From Streptomyces sp. SLBN-31 (GTDB lineage: Bacteria; Actinomycetota; Actinomycetes; Streptomycetales; Streptomycetaceae), in NCBI RefSeq assembly GCF_006715395.1, contig NZ_VFNC01000003.1, positions 930,001-994,000 of the forward strand: a stretch of DNA of 64,000 bases, written 5' to 3'. Below the pieces are notes generated by a model. That model saw only the letters and a program-made list of their open reading frames with translations, made no database searches and was not told the origin of the DNA. Shown in pieces: positions 60,661 to 64,000 of this stretch. Each line of letters starts with the position of its first letter. Position 1 is the stretch's first letter. The translations under genes and the position numbers were made by a program.

Positions 60661-61410
60661 TCACCGCGGCTCCGGCGGCCGCTGGCGGGGCATGTTCGGG
60701 CGGGAGTTCGCGCCGGGCGGCAGCGGCAACCGCCCCTGCGCGCTCCCTGGCTCCTGCCGTACGCCGCCCGCGGCCACCGACTGGATTCCCATCGGCGCCG
60801 ACCCCGTGCGGAACTCCACCATCCAGTCGGCCGTCTCCGTCCGCACCAGCTCCGTCACGTCCTCCGAGAACCGCCGCAGCACCGCCAGACACCGCTCGGC
60901 GGCCTCCCCGGCGGTCCCCTCGGTGGGCCCGAGGACCTCGCGCACGCTCTCCGACGCCCACTCGAACTGCAGTGCCTGCAGTCGTCGCGTCACCGCCTGC
61001 GCCGTGGCCACGTCCCTTATCCACCCGGACGTCACCCCGAAGAACCGGTCCACGGCCACGCAGGCCACCGCCAGCAGCAGTGCCAGATACCCCCAGGTGG
61101 CGGCCCCGCTGAGGACCCCGGTGAGGTCGAGCAGCGGCAGCGCGGCCCCGGTGACCGCCCCCGCCGCCGTCCCGGCCCGCAGCGCCCGCGCGCCGCGCCG
61201 CTTCCACACCCGGTCGGCGAGGTACCAGGCCGCCGTCTCCATCGCCCCGCGCTCCACCCACCGGTACAGCTCGTACAGCCGCTCGGCCGGCTCGCTCCAG
61301 TCCCCGAGCGGGAACGACCGCCCGGCCAGATCGCCCGGCCGCAGTCCGGCCGCGCCCTCGCCGCGCCCGTCCTGAGGCGGACCCTCGGGCTGCATCTCCG
61401 GCTGACCCAC
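60661..61410 (-). CDS. SLATT-like two-TM membrane protein
   Basis: A 249-residue protein. The segment FPLGDWSEPAERLYELYRWVERGAMETAAWYLADRVWKRRGARALR (about residues 35-80), then two hydrophobic helices (AGAVTGAALPLLDLTGVL and WGYLALLLAVACVAVDRFFG) and a helical tail (SGWIRDVATAQAVTRRLQALQFEWASE), match the layout of SLATT domains, two-TM effectors thought to form pores in nucleotide-signalling conflict systems. The C-terminal 60 residues are Pro/Arg-rich. GTG 61410 has AGGGAG 9 bases upstream. It is divergent from ebfC-recR. No nucleotide cyclase or SLOG gene is nearby, so a defence role is conjecture. Confidence 0.72.
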   Translation of the reverse strand: MGQPEMQPEGPPQDGRGEGAAGLRPGDLAGRSFPLGDWSEPAERLYELYRWVERGAMETAAWYLADRVWKRRGARALRAGTAAGAVTGAALPLLDLTGVLSGAATWGYLALLLAVACVAVDRFFGVTSGWIRDVATAQAVTRRLQALQFEWASESVREVLGPTEGTAGEAAERCLAVLRRFSEDVTELVRTETADWMVEFRTGSAPMGIQSVAAGGVRQEPGSAQGRLPLPPGANSRPNMPRQRPPEPR

Positions 61411-61683
61411 CCGGCACTCCCTACTGATCCACTGATCCCGAACCGACGCCGACCGCTCACATTGCGTGACATTGGATGACGACGCGGGACCCTTCCTACC
61501 GCCCAATGGGTGGCGAAGGCCCGCCTTTCGTCTCTTTTCCGCTCGCAAGGGGGCCTTGATCAGGTATGGGAGTCGCGGCGATCTCACTCGAAAGAGTGGC
61601 GGGGCGATGGCTGCGCGGAACACGTAGGCTCGTGCACAACGGATGAAGCACAACGGATGAAACGACGAAACCAGGAGCTGATC

Positions 61684-62028
61684 GTGATTCCCGGTGGTGG
61701 CCAGCCCAACATGCAGCAGCTGCTCCAGCAGGCCCAGAAGATGCAGCAGGACCTGCAGCGGGCGCAGGAGGAACTGGCGCAGACCGAGGTCGACGGGCAG
61801 GCGGGCGGCGGCCTGGTGCAGGCCACCGTCACCGGCTCCGGCGAGCTGCGCTCGCTGAAGATCGACCCGAAGGCGGTGGACCCGGAGGACACCGAGACCC
61901 TCGCCGACCTGATCGTCGCGGCGGTCCAGGCCGCCAACGAGAACGCGCAGACCCTGCAGCAGCAGAAGCTCGGCCCGCTGGCCCAGGGCCTCGGCGGCGG
62001 CAGCGGCATCCCGGGCCTGCCGTTCTAG
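61684..62028 (+). CDS. ebfC: YbaB/EbfC nucleoid-associated protein
   Basis: The 114-residue protein has a coiled N-terminal helix ([27 protein letters not shown]), the core [49 protein letters not shown] and a Gly-rich tail. YbaB dimers bind DNA and are nearly always beside recR, as here (77 bp upstream). GTG 61684 follows AGGAG at 6 bases. The gene probably leads a transcript with recR and the DUF5063 gene. The divergent 273-bp region shared with the SLATT-like gene contains A/T-richer tracts but no operator I can name. Confidence 0.92.
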   Translation: MIPGGGQPNMQQLLQQAQKMQQDLQRAQEELAQTEVDGQAGGGLVQATVTGSGELRSLKIDPKAVDPEDTETLADLIVAAVQAANENAQTLQQQKLGPLAQGLGGGSGIPGLPF

Positions 62029-62105
62029 GAGCCGGCACCGCCTTTCTAAGCGGGGCCTCGGGCAACTACCGTACGAACCTGAAAGACTCCAGGAAGGGCA
62101 GTCCG

Positions 62106-62705
62106 TTGTACGAAGGCGTGGTCCAGGACCTCATCGACGAGCTGGGACGGCTGCCCGGCGTCGGTCCCAAGAGCGCCCAGCGGATCGCCTTCCACATCCT
62201 GCAGGCGGAGCCGACGGACGTACGGCGTCTCGCCCAGGCTCTGATGGAGGTCAAGGCGAAGGTCCGCTTCTGCGCGACGTGCGGCAACGTCGCGCAGGAG
62301 GAGCTGTGCAACATCTGCCGCGACACCCGCCGCGACCCCTCCGTCATCTGTGTGGTGGAGGAGCCGAAGGACGTGGTCGCGATCGAGCGCACCCGCGAGT
62401 TCCGCGGCCGCTACCACGTCCTGGGCGGGGCCATCAGCCCCATCGAGGGCGTGGGTCCCGACGACCTGCGTATCCGAGAACTTCTCGCGCGGTTGGCCGA
62501 CGGTACGGTCACGGAACTGATCCTGGCCACGGACCCGAATCTGGAGGGCGAGGCCACGGCGACGTACCTCGCCCGAATGATCAAACCCATGGGCCTCAAG
62601 GTCACCCGCCTGGCCAGCGGCCTCCCGGTGGGTGGCGACCTGGAATACGCGGACGAGGTGACCCTCGGTCGCGCCTTCGAGGGGAGACGACTCCTAGATG
62701 TCTGA
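62106..62705 (+). CDS. recR: Recombination mediator RecR
   Basis: The 199-residue protein of the RecFOR pathway helps load RecA at single-strand gaps. The N-terminal helix-hairpin-helix is [24 protein letters not shown]; the zinc site is [16 protein letters not shown] (about residues 56-71); the Toprim domain has [36 protein letters not shown] and [15 protein letters not shown]. Length is exactly typical. Start TTG 62106 has GGAAGGGC upstream at about 6 bases and gives the standard [10 protein letters not shown]-terminus. Its stop overlaps the DUF5063 start by 8 bp. Confidence 0.95.
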   Translation: MYEGVVQDLIDELGRLPGVGPKSAQRIAFHILQAEPTDVRRLAQALMEVKAKVRFCATCGNVAQEELCNICRDTRRDPSVICVVEEPKDVVAIERTREFRGRYHVLGGAISPIEGVGPDDLRIRELLARLADGTVTELILATDPNLEGEATATYLARMIKPMGLKVTRLASGLPVGGDLEYADEVTLGRAFEGRRLLDV

Positions 62706-63354
62706 CGCCACGCTGCACGACGCGACGCAGGACCCGGACGACTTCGCCGTCCAGATCGCGGACCAGGTGGAGAGCTTCCTGGTGGCCGTCACCGAGGTGG
62801 CCAAGGGCGACGAGCCCGGCTCGGCCGTTCCCTTCCTGCTGCTGGAGGTCTCCCAGCTGCTGCTGGCCGGCGGCCGTCTCGGCGCGCACGAGGACATCGT
62901 CCCCGACGAGCGCTACGAGCCGGACACGGGCCCGGACGCCGACGTGGACGAGCTCCGCGAGAACCTCGCCCGCCTGCTGGACCCGGTGGACGTCTACTCC
63001 GAGGTCTTCGACCCCTACGAGCCCCGCAAGGCCCCGGTACCGGCCCGGCTCTCCGACGACATCGCCGACGTCATCACCGACCTGCGCCACGGCATGGCCC
63101 ACTACCGCGCCGGCCGTGTCACGGAGGCCCTGTGGTGGTGGCAGTTCTCCTACTTCTCCAACTGGGGCTCCACGGCCTCCGCCGCCCTGCGCGCCCTGCA
63201 GTCCGTCCTCATCCACGTCCGGCTCAACCAGCCCCTGGAGGAGCTGGACGGCCTGGACACGGACCAGAGCATGGGCGACGAGACCCTGGAGTTCGAGGCG
63301 GGCAAGGTGATGGCGGAGGAGATCGCCGGGCCGCTGGGCATCAAGCGGGGCTAG
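62698..63354 (+). CDS. DUF5063-family protein
   Basis: The 218-residue acidic protein has helical segments [45 protein letters not shown], a central acidic stretch, then [61 protein letters not shown]. This Trp-rich [12 protein letters not shown] pattern is what I associate with DUF5063, function unknown. It is translationally coupled to recR (ATGTCTGA overlap), suggesting a link to recombination or chromosome upkeep. It is convergent with the PhzF-like gene and the two stops overlap by 14 bp. Confidence 0.8.
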   Translation: MSDATLHDATQDPDDFAVQIADQVESFLVAVTEVAKGDEPGSAVPFLLLEVSQLLLAGGRLGAHEDIVPDERYEPDTGPDADVDELRENLARLLDPVDVYSEVFDPYEPRKAPVPARLSDDIADVITDLRHGMAHYRAGRVTEALWWWQFSYFSNWGSTASAALRALQSVLIHVRLNQPLEELDGLDTDQSMGDETLEFEAGKVMAEEIAGPLGIKRG

Positions 63355-64000
63355 TCCCCGTCGGCCCGAGGGTTACGGCGGCGCCGGCCACGCCGATGCC
63401 CGTGCCCGGCTCCGCCGGTACCGTCACGGTGATCGTGCTCGGCCGGCCCATGTCCGCGCCCTGGTGGACGGTCACCGTCGCGGGCGTCGCCACCAGCTCC
63501 AGCTCGCGGAGGTAGCCGCCGAGAGCGGCCGCCGCCGCACCGGTCGCCGGGTCCTCGACGACACCGCCGGGCGGGAACGGGTTGCGGGCGTGGAAGACCG
63601 TGGGTGACTCCCGCCAGACCAGGTCGACGGTGGTCCAGCCGCCACGGTCCATGAGGGCGGCGAGCGCGTCCATGTCGTAGCGCAGTTCGGCCAGCCGCTC
63701 GCGGTCGGTGGCGGCGAGGATCGGATGCCAGGCGCCGGCGAAGGCCATGCGCGGCGGGAGCTCCGGGTCCAGGTCCTCGGCGTCCCAGCCGAGGATGGCC
63801 AGCAACTCGGCCAGGTCGGCCTCCGGGACCGGCACCGAACGCGGGGCGACGCTCACCAGGGTCGCCACCAGCGTGCCGTCGGCCGTGCGGTCGGTGGTGA
63901 CCGTGACCGGGCCCGCCTTCGTCCGCAGCAGCAGCCGTCCGGTGCCGTGCCGCTCCGCGTGCGCGACCGCCGTCGCGATCGTCGCGTGACCGCAGAACGA
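63341..64000 (-). CDS. PhzF-family epimerase/isomerase, partial
   Basis: The gene runs off the right edge, so its 5' end is missing. The visible 219 residues begin SFCGHATIATAVAHAERHG, the second-strand CGHxT motif of the PhzF/diaminopimelate-epimerase fold. They continue with VVEDPATGAAAAALGGYLREL, the second glycine-rich motif, and a C-terminal segment HQGADMGRPSTITVTV (HQGxxxGRPS motif). PhzF-like enzymes are cofactor-free isomerases; the phenazine enzyme is only one member, and most Streptomyces ones have no known substrate. It is convergent with the DUF5063 gene. Confidence 0.88.
   Translation of the reverse strand, partial: SFCGHATIATAVAHAERHGTGRLLLRTKAGPVTVTTDRTADGTLVATLVSVAPRSVPVPEADLAELLAILGWDAEDLDPELPPRMAFAGAWHPILAATDRERLAELRYDMDALAALMDRGGWTTVDLVWRESPTVFHARNPFPPGGVVEDPATGAAAAALGGYLRELELVATPATVTVHQGADMGRPSTITVTVPAEPGTGIGVAGAAVTLGPTGTSPA

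Overview
The window is from a high-GC actinomycete and almost certainly a Streptomyces chromosome core. The signs are a very high GC third-position bias, many GTG and TTG starts, 4-8 bp start/stop overlaps, and the series clpB, pyrE, fba, kynurenine genes, purA, ebfC (ybaB), recR. From memory this order resembles the S. coelicolor region ending at clpB; I could not check it by alignment.

Layout. 1-4.7 kb: the 3' end of clpB, a YbjN-like protein, a GT-C mannosyltransferase, an aminotransferase, a cold-shock-like protein and a deazaflavin-dependent oxidoreductase. 4.8-7.5 kb: remnant of an integrative element. It holds a broken tyrosine integrase, short repeats at both ends, palindromes and iteron-like repeats, and a secreted protein overlapping a small cytosolic partner. 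7.5-12.3 kb: small membrane and unknown genes, a membrane-anchored spermidine-synthase-like enzyme, two truncated genes that abut, and a CoxG-like protein with a 12-residue tandem repeat. 12.3-16.9 kb: aldose epimerase, pyrE, fba (two DnaA-box-like 9-mers lie between these two), an MFS pump and a DUF3151 protein. 17.0-20.2 kb: kynurenine route (tryptophan dioxygenase, kynureninase, formamidase-like hydrolase). 20.3-26.8 kb: hydrolase, acyltransferase and two paralogous histidine kinase/response regulator pairs. 26.8-35.7 kb: SRPBCC/TetR divergent pair with a clear operator, a P450, a frameshifted Uma2 gene, an ABC exporter with a divergent MarR/GbsR-like regulator, a degenerate DAG-kinase-like protein and purA.

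35.8-49.1 kb is the most accessory-looking part. A 1467-residue secreted DNRLRE-like/FG-GAP/ricin/LamG protein is transcribed away from a 2612-residue secreted RHS protein. The RHS protein carries two inserted lectin domains and ends in a CxE...CxxC deaminase-like tip. A small gene 43 bp downstream is the probable immunity gene.

49.3-60.2 kb: Tat-exported 5'-nucleotidase family enzyme, small unknown genes, a GT2/GT-C fusion, GntR regulator, class III aminotransferase, a DJ-1/MarR operon with a 15-bp-arm palindrome touching the start codon, and a Ser/Thr kinase with a YGYPQQQP repeat linker. 60.2-64 kb: a 123-bp tandem repeat, a SLATT-like membrane protein divergent from ebfC-recR-DUF5063, and a partial PhzF-family gene.

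No tRNA, rRNA or CRISPR array was seen. The RHS deaminase locus and the secreted pair inside the mobile remnant are the best candidates for incompletely described systems. All functional statements are from reading the sequence without database searches.
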